A DNA stretch of 64,000 nt, taken from positions 248,001 through 312,000 of the forward strand of contig NZ_FOVD01000003.1 of assembly GCF_900115055.1 (NCBI RefSeq), read 5' to 3'. The stretch comes from Chryseobacterium oleae (GTDB taxonomy: Bacteria > Bacteroidota > Bacteroidia > Flavobacteriales > Weeksellaceae). How positions within the stretch are numbered: position 1 is the first letter of the stretch; each line of letters starts with the position of its first letter. Position numbers and translations under genes: made by a program. This document shows positions 26,878 through 35,159 of the stretch, in pieces. Below the pieces are notes generated by a model, which worked only from the letters and a program-made list of their open reading frames with translations, was not told the origin of the DNA and did no database searches.

Positions 26878-27675
26878 TTAGATAAACTGTTTCCCGAACT
26901 GCTCTCTGAAAAGCTCGTCTCCCAATTCAAGACGCTGTGCGTAAATCGCTTTGGCATCTTCTCCGGCTACATATCTCAACTGTTTTTTACCATCTGTAGC
27001 TGCTTCATAAACTACCTCAGCAATTTGTACAGGTTCAGAAGCCGCTTCCATCATTCCTTCCATTTTAGAGAATAGGGAATTGCTCATTTCATCATAAGCA
27101 GGGCTTGTAGCAGCATCTAAGGAACGGCTCACAAAATCAGTTTTAATTCCGCCGGGAGAAACGGTCTTGATATCAATTCCGAATCTGTTTAATTCGTATG
27201 CTAAACTTTCGCTCCAGCCTTCAAGCGCCCATTTGGTAGCATGATACGTAGATCCTAAAGGAAATGCAACCAATCCGCCTATTGAGGTGGTCGAAATAAA
27301 CATTCCGCTCTGTTTTTCTCTGAAGTGCGGAATAAATGCCTGTGTCACGCGGATTACACCCAGAAGGTTTGTATCCAGCTGCTTTAATATTTGTTCGTCA
27401 GATAAAGCTTCCAAAGGACCGATAAGGCCATAACCAGCATTATTAAAAACCACGTCCACATTACCCAGCTCAATTGTCTTTTTCACGGTTGACTTGATCT
27501 GTTCCAGATTGGTGACATCCAGCGGAAGCAGGGTTACATTTTCAAGGTCTTTAAGTTCCGTTGCCGCTTCAGGGTTTCTCATGGTAGCGATAACGTTCCA
27601 TCCTCTGCTTTGAAATAATTGGGCAGTCGCTTTTCCTAATCCTGTAGAAGCGCCTGTTATAAAAATTGTTTTCAT
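26878..27675 (-). CDS. SDR family oxidoreductase
   Basis: 265 residues, classical short-chain dehydrogenase. TGASTGLGKA (residues 6-15) binds NAD(P), NNAGYG follows near 80, Ser near 130 (STTSIG), and the catalytic YHATK near 148. The SPGGIKTDF block after it is usual. Substrate unknown; probably a cytosolic NADPH-dependent carbonyl reductase. It is followed by an AraC gene likely to be functionally linked. Confidence 0.9.
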   Translation of the reverse strand: MKTIFITGASTGLGKATAQLFQSRGWNVIATMRNPEAATELKDLENVTLLPLDVTNLEQIKSTVKKTIELGNVDVVFNNAGYGLIGPLEALSDEQILKQLDTNLLGVIRVTQAFIPHFREKQSGMFISTTSIGGLVAFPLGSTYHATKWALEGWSESLAYELNRFGIDIKTVSPGGIKTDFVSRSLDAATSPAYDEMSNSLFSKMEGMMEAASEPVQIAEVVYEAATDGKKQLRYVAGEDAKAIYAQRLELGDELFREQFGKQFI

Positions 27676-27788
27676 TTTGTTCTGTATTAAATTAACAGGA
27701 CAAAGGTCAGCATTAGAATAAAGGCCGGAGTTGCCAAATTGGACTAACGTGTAGCCAAAATGGATTTTAAGATTCTGTTGATGAAAAA

Positions 27789-28046
27789 TTAAGGATGATC
27801 TGACTGAACGTCAGTAGTACAGGAAGAATAGGAAGCTAAACATAAATTGGAGAAAAAATCATTATCCAGCAGCTTATTCCATTTTTGAAGGTTACTGATA
27901 TTAATGCTCTTTGATTTATACATTTCTTCAATTTCCTCTTCGCTGCATTGAAAGAAAGCACAGATTGTGTCCATTTCCACTTCAAGTTCAATGACTTTAA
28001 GCCTTATAAATTCGCCAATATTAATGATCATAAAATCAAAATGCAT
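27789..28046 (-). CDS. small HTH-like protein, short paralogue of the gene at 34202
   Basis: 85 residues. It aligns without gaps to the first 80 residues of the protein at 34202: IGEFIRLKV to IGSLIEKRV, DTICAFFQCSEEEIEEMYKSKSI to TRICNFFKCNETSIRKVYSSKSI, WNKLLDNDFF to WCKLLEYDFF. The 34202 protein's C-terminal transposase-type HTH is absent here. The alignment supports the ATG at 28046. The family looks DNA binding and is often labelled transposase, but no transposase catalytic part is present. A copy of the 65-bp composite element lies upstream (28126-28189). Confidence 0.6.
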   Translation of the reverse strand: MHFDFMIINIGEFIRLKVIELEVEMDTICAFFQCSEEEIEEMYKSKSINISNLQKWNKLLDNDFFSNLCLASYSSCTTDVQSDHP

Positions 28047-28125
28047 AGATTCAGTCGTTTATTATTATGTGACAACTTTTGGTATTTATAAGAAGTTAGA
28101 AATGATTGCCTTATAAATCAACCTA

Positions 28126-28189
28126 CAAATTAAATATTTTCCCATATCCAGATACAATCCAGTTTTTAATTTTTACCATAGACAGTTCC
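28126..28189 (-). promoter_or_regulatory. composite AAACTGG-N16-AAACTGG / TTTG element A
   Basis: Minus strand: a degenerate half-site GAACTGT (28188-28182) and a full AAACTGG (28165-28159), 23 bp apart, then TAATTTG with its G at 28126, 33 nt after the second half-site. It ends about 80 bp before the start of the small HTH gene at 28046 and has the same orientation. It is the weakest of the five copies. Confidence 0.55.
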
Positions 28190-28427
28190 CTTCTTCCTTC
28201 ATTTGTTGTATTATCAACTGGGTCTTCATAAAACAGCGAACTGGATCATTTTCAATAGAACGAAAAATAATTTCTTTGTAATGGTATTTGACTAAGCTAT
28301 TATATTTTTCATAACATAGTAGATTTAACTTTTTTATCCCTGGTTTTTGGATCCGGGGATATTTTAATTTCACATAAATATTCAATGGATTTTTATTTCC
28401 TGTCAGATGTTTTTGGGATCGGAGCAT
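28173..28427 (-). CDS. hypothetical small protein (doubtful)
   Basis: 84 codons from an ATG at 28427 that lies inside the 3' end of the upstream gene in another frame. The product is basic (NIYVKLKYPRIQKPGIKKLNLLCYEKYNS) and matches nothing I know. It ends inside element A. It could be a translationally coupled small gene or a chance frame; the overlap with a putative regulatory site argues for caution. Confidence 0.25.
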   Translation of the reverse strand: MLRSQKHLTGNKNPLNIYVKLKYPRIQKPGIKKLNLLCYEKYNSLVKYHYKEIIFRSIENDPVRCFMKTQLIIQQMKEEGNCLW

Positions 28428-28845
28428 CTTTTACCTCATCATTTTCCTGACCAGCCTTTACGCCCTGAATTTCATAGGATTTGTAATAGTTCCTGCGCTT
28501 TGTAGGTTCAAAATACACCTCCTTCCCATTATCGGAAAATGATCCTGATATTTTGTCATGGCGCAAAGTAAAAGATATGATACGCGAACCGTTTTCACTT
28601 TTTCCTTTAAAAAAGAGCATTCCCGGTATTTTTTGTTCAGAAATCTGATTTTCAGACACCTTAAAATTCAGCTTTTCACCATAAGCTGAAAATAGAGTGA
28701 CTGTGTATACTTTCTCAGGTTGTTTTGCTACTTCCCGCTTCAGTTTTTTTCCATTAAAATAGAAAATATAGCTTCTGGCCTGCGAATGCATAGCCATGGA
28801 TGCAAGAACTGCTGCTACGGTGATGATTTTTTTTATTGCTATCAT
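28393..28845 (-). CDS. free-standing homologue of the metalloprotease propeptide
   Basis: 150 residues with a signal peptide (MIAIKKIITVAAVLASMAMHSQA). The body aligns with the propeptide of the protease encoded just upstream: LNFKVSENQISEQKIPGMLFF with TKFSLKENGLSENRLSDIITF, then GKSENGS with GVSEDGK, DKISGSFSDNGKEVYFEP with DKINALVKTDQGYFYVEP. No protease domain or T9SS tail follows. Detached propeptides can act as inhibitors or folding helpers of the cognate enzyme; that role is inferred. The ATG at 28845 is used; the TTG at 28854 falls in the terminator hairpin. Confidence 0.65.
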   Translation of the reverse strand: MIAIKKIITVAAVLASMAMHSQARSYIFYFNGKKLKREVAKQPEKVYTVTLFSAYGEKLNFKVSENQISEQKIPGMLFFKGKSENGSRIISFTLRHDKISGSFSDNGKEVYFEPTKRRNYYKSYEIQGVKAGQENDEVKDAPIPKTSDRK

Positions 28846-28852
28846 AAGAAAC

Positions 28853-28883
28853 AAAAAGGAGTACGAAATGTACTCCTTTTTTT
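28853..28883 (-). terminator. hairpin between protease and propeptide-like gene
   Basis: Perfect 12-bp stem AAAAAGGAGTAC / GTACTCCTTTTT with a 5-nt loop. It follows the protease stop by about 14 bp and ends 8 bp before the next start codon, so the small gene would be expressed by read-through or from the weak TAAATTTA box just before the hairpin. Confidence 0.7.
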
Positions 28884-28896
28884 AAATTTAATTCGT

Positions 28897-31800
28897 TTAT
28901 TTTTTTATAATCTTTGTGGTATACACCTTTGTATTGTTGTCATACAATACCAGAATATAAGTCCCTGCTGTAAAGTCTTTGAAACTGATTTCCTCTGTAA
29001 ATTTCGGCTTTCCTCTTAAAGATTTTCCGGAAAAATCATAGATCTCATAGTGAGTGACCTGCTTTTCCGTTTTTACCTTTAAAATATCCTTTACAGGGTT
29101 GGGTGCAGCCGTAATACCGGAACTCTTCTGATCTGCTTCACTGATACCTAATACGGTACCGCTGGTTATCGTTAACGGTCTTGAATTACTGCTTTCATTC
29201 ACACAATAGGAAGTCATTACTTCCGATATGTTTTTTCCTACAAAAACAGATGTATTGGAAACGTCGCTAGTTTTATATGAGATGCCTTTTACGATGTAAG
29301 CTCCAACAGGCAGTGTTGTAAAGTTGGCACTTGTACTCACTGCCGCGATTTTACCCGTAGAATTATTGACAGCCGTAAACGTATAACTGTAGCCTGCAGG
29401 AGGTGCAGACGTTTTATACACAGAACCTTCTCCTGTTACATTGAATGTATAGGATGCAGCTGAAGCCGGATTGCTCAGATTAGATGCAATAAAATAATAA
29501 TCTGTTCCTGCATTTAATACCGCCGCTTTTGTAGTATTGCTTGCAGATACCCCGCCACCACCCGTGGAATAACCATTTGAAGTTATAAAATTACCCGTAC
29601 TTCCAGGATTACCGGAATGAATAGCCATCGTCAGGAATGAATTTCCTGCATTTTGAAACTGATAGCTTCCTGTTTTGGTTACCCTGAATTTAATTGTATG
29701 GGTAGGATAATTATTCGTTATAGAAACTACCGACCCCTGTGTCATGGAATTATTCGTATATACAATAATTGCATTATTTACTGAAGGCGTATTGTATACA
29801 AAAGTTTTTGACAGGTAAGAAACTCCGGCTGCAGGCGGCGCAGACATATTAAGGTTTGCTGCTGCGTTACCGGATGCTGCCGATACTGAAGAAACCGGAG
29901 AAATAAGCGTAGAATAAGCAACACAGGTAGATGAGACCGTAAAATTGTTATCCGAAACATCAAAAAACTCTGCATTGGGATTAATAACGCCTACAACTTT
30001 TATTCTTGCTCTGTCCGTAGCCGGAACGTTAGGGATTGTTACAGATTTGCTTCCATTGTTCACGGCATCTGAAGCCAAGGTAATCGGGAATGTATCTCCC
30101 CCGTCCAGAGACAGTAAAATATTAACCTTATCCTTTATATTGTCTGTTCCATTCACGGTCCATTGAACATTCACTGCCGTATTGGCACTCACTGAAACTC
30201 CTGTTGCATTAGGATAACTTACACTAAGAGGTCCGTCATTAGTAACGGTTACACTGATTTCATCTGAATCTAAACCTCCATTGGTCACATTATTATCTCT
30301 CACCGTAAAACGGAACTTCATCGTTCTTGCCACTAAAGGAAGAGCTTCCGCTTCTTTTGTTTCCGGTGAATTCTGATTGTTCAGGACAAACGCCATTTTC
30401 GGAAAATACCTTTCTGTCGTAGAAGTGCTTTGTTCAGAACGGAACAAGGGCGCCGTTGTACTGTTTAATGCATTATATCCTCCCGTTCCTGTGATAGCTG
30501 AACCAAAAGCTCCTTTATCATTGGCAGAGGCTACATCGGCTTGCTCCCATGTATAGGAAAGGTTGGTATTATCGTTATCTGATCCGGTTCCTTTTAATTT
30601 AAACGGAGTATTTTTAGGAATAGAAATATCTGCGCCGGCATTGGCTACCGGAGGAACATTATTAACCGCCTGCGTGGTATAGCAATTGGCTGAATTCTGA
30701 ATATTATTAAGGATCTGATCCAGGCTTTTAGCGTTAAAATAATTGAGGTTATATTCTCCTGTATTGGTCTGATCACTTGGTGAGGTACAATTGTTTCCAT
30801 AACTCATGATAGTTGTTCCGCCTCCGGGTTCCACGGCAGCGGCAGCACTCCATCCGCTCGTACAGAATGTCGGGCTTCCCGCACTTCCTCCTACAGCATT
30901 ATAGGTATGCCCGGCTGAAAACTGATGTCCCATTTCGTGTACAATTACATTAGCAACCATTCCTTTAGGCATCGTCAACGACCACTGACTCCATGCTCTT
31001 GCTTTAGACGTATCATTACAAGGCTGCGGACCTGCCTGACCATTTGCTGTCATGGCATTAGTACTTAAAATATTGAAAGTATGCCCAATGTCGTACTGAT
31101 TATAAGCCAATGTCCCGTCCGTCTTCATGGTATCAAAACCCGTCTGGGAGTTGGCAGCACTTGAGAAGTTAGGATCTACCGTAAAAGGGTCTGTAGCGGC
31201 ATTTGAGAAGATCAGCGATTTGTCGGTTGTCTTTGAAATTAATGTAAATGTAATGGCAACTTCAGATTCATATATTTTATTAATCAGATTGACCATATTC
31301 ACCAATTCAGCTAACGCGGCATCTTTATCTCCATTGAAAGCTGCTGTAAATTCTCCTGTGGCTGCAACCGCCATTCTGAATTTCTTGATCTGTCCACCAT
31401 AAGGAAAATTAGTGACAGAAAGAGAATTTTTCATTTGATTTAATTCCTTAGAGAGCATATGATCTTCATCAACACCACACTGAACGCCTGCTCCGAAATC
31501 AGAAAACGCACTGTACATACGAAGTTCATTCTTCCCGGTTTTGTAAGGTTCCACGTAGAAATAGCCCTGATCTGTCTTCACCAGAGCATTGATTTTATCA
31601 TTGAAAACTGAAAGTTTCATAGAAGATTTCCCATCTTCGCTCACCCCATCGAAAGTAATGATATCTGAAAGTCTGTTTTCGGAGAGACCGTTTTCCTTCA
31701 GGCTGAACTTAGTGTCTTTTCCGGCAACGGGCAGAACAATAAATTCATTACTGATCTTTCCTTTACTGTGGCGTCTGTCCGTTATTCGTTTTTCAAATTT

Positions 31801-31908
31801 CTCGGAATCGAAGTGGAAGACTGTTCCGGGGACTTCATTTGGGGTTATTTTCTGGCTCAATACAATACCTGAAAATAACATGGAAACAAAAACAACTGTT
31901 TTTTTCAT
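28897..31908 (-). CDS. secreted reprolysin-like zinc metalloprotease with T9SS tail
   Basis: 1003 residues: signal peptide (1-18), propeptide (about 20-140), metallopeptidase domain (about 175-400) with the metzincin zinc motif VHEMGHQFSAGH (near residue 325) and a downstream Met-turn candidate TIMSYGNNC. A Ca-rich / PKD-like region follows (PVANAGADISI), further beta domains, and a type A T9SS sorting domain (about 930-1003, AAPNPVKDILKV ... FTAGTYILVLYDNN). It should be exported and degrade extracellular protein. A homologue of its propeptide is encoded immediately downstream. Confidence 0.88.
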   Translation of the reverse strand: MKKTVVFVSMLFSGIVLSQKITPNEVPGTVFHFDSEKFEKRITDRRHSKGKISNEFIVLPVAGKDTKFSLKENGLSENRLSDIITFDGVSEDGKSSMKLSVFNDKINALVKTDQGYFYVEPYKTGKNELRMYSAFSDFGAGVQCGVDEDHMLSKELNQMKNSLSVTNFPYGGQIKKFRMAVAATGEFTAAFNGDKDAALAELVNMVNLINKIYESEVAITFTLISKTTDKSLIFSNAATDPFTVDPNFSSAANSQTGFDTMKTDGTLAYNQYDIGHTFNILSTNAMTANGQAGPQPCNDTSKARAWSQWSLTMPKGMVANVIVHEMGHQFSAGHTYNAVGGSAGSPTFCTSGWSAAAAVEPGGGTTIMSYGNNCTSPSDQTNTGEYNLNYFNAKSLDQILNNIQNSANCYTTQAVNNVPPVANAGADISIPKNTPFKLKGTGSDNDNTNLSYTWEQADVASANDKGAFGSAITGTGGYNALNSTTAPLFRSEQSTSTTERYFPKMAFVLNNQNSPETKEAEALPLVARTMKFRFTVRDNNVTNGGLDSDEISVTVTNDGPLSVSYPNATGVSVSANTAVNVQWTVNGTDNIKDKVNILLSLDGGDTFPITLASDAVNNGSKSVTIPNVPATDRARIKVVGVINPNAEFFDVSDNNFTVSSTCVAYSTLISPVSSVSAASGNAAANLNMSAPPAAGVSYLSKTFVYNTPSVNNAIIVYTNNSMTQGSVVSITNNYPTHTIKFRVTKTGSYQFQNAGNSFLTMAIHSGNPGSTGNFITSNGYSTGGGGVSASNTTKAAVLNAGTDYYFIASNLSNPASAASYTFNVTGEGSVYKTSAPPAGYSYTFTAVNNSTGKIAAVSTSANFTTLPVGAYIVKGISYKTSDVSNTSVFVGKNISEVMTSYCVNESSNSRPLTITSGTVLGISEADQKSSGITAAPNPVKDILKVKTEKQVTHYEIYDFSGKSLRGKPKFTEEISFKDFTAGTYILVLYDNNTKVYTTKIIKK

Positions 31909-32017
31909 AAATTGAATATTTAAGTGATGATATAATTTTTTAAACGGATTGGAGGTTAAGAGGCTTGATGTTACTATCCATCATATCTTTTTCAAAGTTT
32001 TGAACGTTGACAAGGAT

Positions 32018-32590
32018 TTAAAAACCTCGTATTCTTTTCCTGATTCTGCTTAAAGATTGTGGCTGAATCCCCAGATAACCTGCGATGTGCTTTTGGGCCA
32101 CCAGCTGAAGAATTTTAGGGTTTTCCAGCAACAGTTGATGATAGCGTTGCTCCGGAGATATACATAGTAAACCTTCAATTCTTTTTTTAGCATGGAGATA
32201 CACAGCTTCGGCAATTTTTCTCCCGAATTCCTGCCAGTATGCCTCTTTGTGATAAAGGCTTTGAAGGTGATCTTTATGCAGAAGAAATACCTCAGAATCT
32301 TCTATAGCTTTGATATTGATTTTGGATTTCACACCATATAAAACACTGTCATAATCTGTAATAAGGCTGTTTTCCAGATGGAAATTAACGTTGATATCCC
32401 GGTCATAAAAGCTTCGCATCAGTCCACATTTTAAAAATCCTAAATGCTGACAATACTCACCTTCTCTTAAAAAGAAATCGGACTTTTTAAACGTTACTTT
32501 TTTCAAATAGCTGCAGAACTCTTTATAATGCTCTTCATCTACCAGAAATAAAGAACCGTAGACTGCGTATTCTTTAGTGATGCTTTCCAT
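32018..32590 (-). CDS. Crp/Fnr family transcriptional regulator
   Basis: 190 residues: cyclic-nucleotide-binding beta roll (about 10-120, FLREGEYCQHLGFLKCGLMRSF) and a C-terminal region ending in a recognition HTH (VAQKHIAGYLGIQPQSLSRIRKRI). This is the short, Bacteroidetes-type Crp-like regulator. No Fe-S cysteine cluster is evident, and the ligand is unknown. It sits between the metalloprotease and a QVGIN surface protein on the same strand, with gaps of 109 and 50 bp. Confidence 0.85.
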   Translation of the reverse strand: MESITKEYAVYGSLFLVDEEHYKEFCSYLKKVTFKKSDFFLREGEYCQHLGFLKCGLMRSFYDRDINVNFHLENSLITDYDSVLYGVKSKINIKAIEDSEVFLLHKDHLQSLYHKEAYWQEFGRKIAEAVYLHAKKRIEGLLCISPEQRYHQLLLENPKILQLVAQKHIAGYLGIQPQSLSRIRKRIRGF

Positions 32591-32640
32591 ATAGAATTGG
32601 TTTTAATACATTCTAAAATTCATAGACCCTTCGTCATGGA

Positions 32641-33399
32641 TTAATTTATCTTTCTTGCAAATAAGGCATTGAGATAAAACACACCTTGCCAGTTATTTAA
32701 ACTTTCTGCTCTTACCACTGAAACCGTTAATCTTGTTTTCCCCGCTCCGGTATTGGCAATACTTATGATGTTTGCAGTATATACATCCGGAAAACTGGAA
32801 TTGTTTCCGGCGGTCAGCTGAGGATACAGATTGGTAATATTGAGCGCCGAACCCTGATACTCGTAGATAATAGTCATTCTGGCTGGCTGACCGCCAGTCG
32901 TGTTGACTGATGTTTTAGAAATAACCCACCAGTTATCATTATCATACGTGCTCACAGAATGGTTGCTAAAATCTGCTGCATACTGGTTGTGAGGTGGTAT
33001 CTTCACCTGAAAGCCGTAAAGGTCCACATTAGTCGGTCTCAGAGCCTGCCAGACACCGGGAGACGGCAATGCTGCAGGATCAAAGTAATAATAGCCAGGA
33101 GCCGAGATATTCAGGGCTGACCCGGTTGCTGTTCCTGTAGTGATATTATTAACGTAAATCATGGTAGATTCCGGCACGGCAGGACTGCTGTTATTCCCCA
33201 TCGCCTGTGCTCTGGCTCTGTCCACATTGGGAATTAATATCCCATCTTTCAGATTCGGGTTCAAAACGCCTGCAGGAGTCCTGGCAGTAATATCTACCGT
33301 TGCTTTTGGGGTTGAATTATTGATTCCAACCTGAGCATTCATTGAGGCAAATCCGCATAAAGTAGCGGCTGCACTGATTGTTTTAAGTGTTTTTATCAT
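32641..33399 (-). CDS. secreted QVGIN surface protein
   Basis: 252 residues: signal peptide ending in MNA, then QVGINNSTPKATVDI, the N-terminal module shared with the genes at 8758 and 9623. Here it is followed by DGILIPNVDRARAQAM and APGYYYFDPAALPSPGVWQAL. The C-terminal half is beta-rich and unassigned. No T9SS tail. Probably surface associated, of unknown role. A hairpin lies in the leader at 33426-33456. Confidence 0.6.
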   Translation of the reverse strand: MIKTLKTISAAATLCGFASMNAQVGINNSTPKATVDITARTPAGVLNPNLKDGILIPNVDRARAQAMGNNSSPAVPESTMIYVNNITTGTATGSALNISAPGYYYFDPAALPSPGVWQALRPTNVDLYGFQVKIPPHNQYAADFSNHSVSTYDNDNWWVISKTSVNTTGGQPARMTIIYEYQGSALNITNLYPQLTAGNNSSFPDVYTANIISIANTGAGKTRLTVSVVRAESLNNWQGVFYLNALFARKIN

Positions 33400-33414
33400 A
33401 ACGAAATAATTGTG

Positions 33415-33705
33415 TCAAAATTTAAAAGGAGCTCTATACCAGGTATAAAGCTCCTTATCGAAATATTTTTTTATGATTTGTGTTCTGTTATTATATATTT
33501 TCTGGCCAGGATTCAACGGGCGATTTTCCTGTACCAATGACAATAGGTTTTTCTGATTGCAACAAAACTGCCTTATCATAGATTCCATTGTGAATAATAG
33601 TTCTTCTCCGAAAAGAATCCCCAGGTAATAATTGTATGGAAAGGAAAGAGATCTTGTCAACGGCAAGACAGCTGCTGCTCTTTTCTTTATCATGAGAAAA
33701 TTCAT
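33415..33705 (-). CDS. possible small protein under element B (doubtful)
   Basis: 96 codons from ATG (33705, or 33693 starting MIKKRAAAVLPLTRS). No family match. In its favour, the composite element B predicts a transcription start about 28 nt upstream. Against it, the last codons lie within the 33426-33456 hairpin, so an efficient terminator would cut off the stop codon. A non-coding transcript of about 300 nt ending at the hairpin is as likely. Confidence 0.25.
   Translation of the reverse strand: MNFLMIKKRAAAVLPLTRSLSFPYNYYLGILFGEELLFTMESMIRQFCCNQKNLLSLVQENRPLNPGQKIYNNRTQIIKKYFDKELYTWYRAPFKF
33426..33456 (-). terminator. hairpin/terminator before the 33399 gene
   Basis: AAGGAGCT / AGCTCCTT outer stem with an inner TATACC / GGTATA stem, followed on the minus strand by TTTTAAATTTT. 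It would end the transcript started by element B, or act as an attenuator for the QVGIN gene at 33399. Confidence 0.5.
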
Positions 33706-33739
33706 TATTTATTCAACGGTTGTAGAATTATTACTAATG

Positions 33740-33804
33740 CAAAAAAAACATATTTTGTACATTTTTACATCATCCAGTTTGTTTTTATATACAACTCCAG
33801 TTTT
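33740..33804 (-). promoter_or_regulatory. composite AAACTGG-N16-AAACTGG / TTTG element B
   Basis: Minus strand: AAACTGG (33803-33797) and AAACTGG (33780-33774), 23 bp apart, then TATG and a T run ending in G at 33740, 34 nt after the second half-site. It lies 25 bp from the oppositely oriented element C. Predicted transcript start near 33733. Confidence 0.65.
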
Positions 33805-33828
33805 AATGATCTTAAATTTCGATATCTG

Positions 33829-33893
33829 AAAACTGGTCATGTCAAAACTTAAAAACTGGACTATACCGAGGGGTATTTTTTTCTCTTTTTTTG
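33829..33893 (+). promoter_or_regulatory. composite AAACTGG-N16-AAACTGG / TTTG element C
   Basis: Plus strand: AAAACTGG at 33829-33836 and AAAACTGG at 33852-33859 (23 bp apart), then a T-rich stretch ending in TTTG with G at 33893, 34 nt after the second half-site. The gene at 33979 starts 86 bp further on. Confidence 0.7.
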
Positions 33894-33978
33894 TAACAGC
33901 CAATGGATATGATATGGACAATCCATCTCATCTTCTTTCAACAGGCTGCTATTTTTTCAATTACAAAAATTATGGAAA

Positions 33979-34212
33979 TTGGCGATACAGATTAACAGTT
34001 ATGAAATACTGATAGGAAAAACCATTTCAGAGGCACAGCATATTTTAAATCAGCCCATCGTTATAAGCCCTCAATCTATAGAGCATGAGTGTATATTGAC
34101 GACCTACTTTTGGGGGCTGATCAGAAAAAAAATGTTTCTGTACTGTGGGAATGGCAAAATTCTGGGCTATCGTATTGTTTACATTAAAAAATATACTATC
34201 AATGATTTTTGA
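33979..34212 (+). CDS. hypothetical small protein
   Basis: 77 codons from a TTG start; no in-frame ATG gives the full frame, so the start is uncertain. The product (SYEILIGKTISEAQHILNQPIVISPQ) matches no family I know. Its stop overlaps the start of the HTH gene at 34202 by 11 bp, which suggests translational coupling and supports its being real. Element C lies 86 bp upstream. Confidence 0.4.
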   Translation: MAIQINSYEILIGKTISEAQHILNQPIVISPQSIEHECILTTYFWGLIRKKMFLYCGNGKILGYRIVYIKKYTINDF

Positions 34213-34627
34213 GTCAAAAAATATTCATATCGGTTCATTAATAGAGAAACGCGTCCAGGAATCCGGTATAGACATGACCCGGATCTGCAATTTCTTTAAA
34301 TGTAATGAAACAAGCATTAGAAAAGTGTACAGCAGTAAATCCATAGACTCGGATCTACTTTTAAAATGGTGTAAATTACTGGAATATGATTTTTTCAGAA
34401 TGTATACTCAGCATCTTATTCTGTATTCCCCTGCTACTAAACAGATCACAGCGGAGACCACACTTCCCCGGTTCAGGAAAAATATTTACACCAAAGAAAT
34501 CATAGATTATATTCTGGATTTGGTTCAAACCGGTGAAAAAAGCAAGAAACAGATCATAGATGAGTACAAAATTCCAAAAACCACACTCTACAAATGGATC
34601 AGTAAGTATAATGTGAGCCAGGATTAA
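34202..34627 (+). CDS. small transposase-like HTH protein
   Basis: 141 residues in two parts. The N-terminal region (1-80, IGSLIEKRVQESGIDMTRICNFFKCNETSI and WCKLLEYDFF) is shared with the 85-residue protein at 27789. The C-terminal HTH (about 95-141, IIDYILDLVQTGEKSKKQIIDEYKIPKTTLYKWISKY) resembles the OrfA end of IS3-type transposases. No DDE partner or inverted repeats are nearby, so it looks like a domesticated DNA-binding protein. The ATG at 34202 is chosen from the alignment with the paralogue. Confidence 0.6.
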   Translation: MIFESKNIHIGSLIEKRVQESGIDMTRICNFFKCNETSIRKVYSSKSIDSDLLLKWCKLLEYDFFRMYTQHLILYSPATKQITAETTLPRFRKNIYTKEIIDYILDLVQTGEKSKKQIIDEYKIPKTTLYKWISKYNVSQD

Positions 34628-34731
34628 ACAATTAATATTTTGAAACCGGAAGATACATATCGCTCTTCTTTGTAGTGATACTTTTACCTCCAACACTTCC
34701 TTACAACACAAAAAACACTTATTTAAAAACG

Positions 34732-35064
34732 ATGGAAAAAACCATACCGGATTATAAAAAATTATATACGGATATACTCATAAAAAAGGGACTTCAGCAT
34801 GATAAAGAATGTCTGTATATTCTGAAAAAAAGATATTTAACCACCCTTGATGTTCTTTTACTTAATGATCTCATCTTTAAAACAAGCTGTCGGGAAACTG
34901 AAATTTTCAATCAAAAACACAGGTCTTACAATGAGGAGGCCATCATTAAAATATTAGATTATCAGCGATCCAATAATTTAAACAACAGTCAGCTCTGCAG
35001 GCACTTCAAGCTCAGCAGAAATACCATTGCGAAATGGAAGAAACTATACAGTAAATCAGTTTAG
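34732..35064 (+). CDS. small transposase-like HTH protein
   Basis: 110 residues starting MEKTIPDYKKLYTDIL. The C-terminal HTH (about 70-110, AIIKILDYQRSNNLNNSQLCRHFKLSRNTIAKWKKLY) again resembles transposase OrfA / homeodomain-like HTHs. Its N-terminal half differs from that of the gene at 34202. It follows that gene by 104 bp and may share its transcript. Probably a DNA-binding regulator rather than part of a mobile element. Confidence 0.55.
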   Translation: MEKTIPDYKKLYTDILIKKGLQHDKECLYILKKRYLTTLDVLLLNDLIFKTSCRETEIFNQKHRSYNEEAIIKILDYQRSNNLNNSQLCRHFKLSRNTIAKWKKLYSKSV

Positions 35065-35088
35065 TGCGTTTTTCATAGTTCAAAGAAG

Positions 35089-35119
35089 AAGGAAGCTGAT
35101 GATCAGCTTCCTTCCGTTT
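35089..35119. terminator. bidirectional terminator
   Basis: Perfect 11-bp stem AAGGAAGCTGA / TCAGCTTCCTT with a 3-nt loop between the convergent genes ending at 35064 and 35160; T-rich sequence follows on both sides. Confidence 0.65.
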
Positions 35120-35159
35120 TAAAATATAATTTGTTTGTAAAATGTTTTAAAATCAAAAC

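Noticed and set aside
34202..35064. Insertion sequence
   Set aside because: The HTH proteins resemble IS3 OrfA but no DDE transposase, terminal inverted repeats or target duplication was found.
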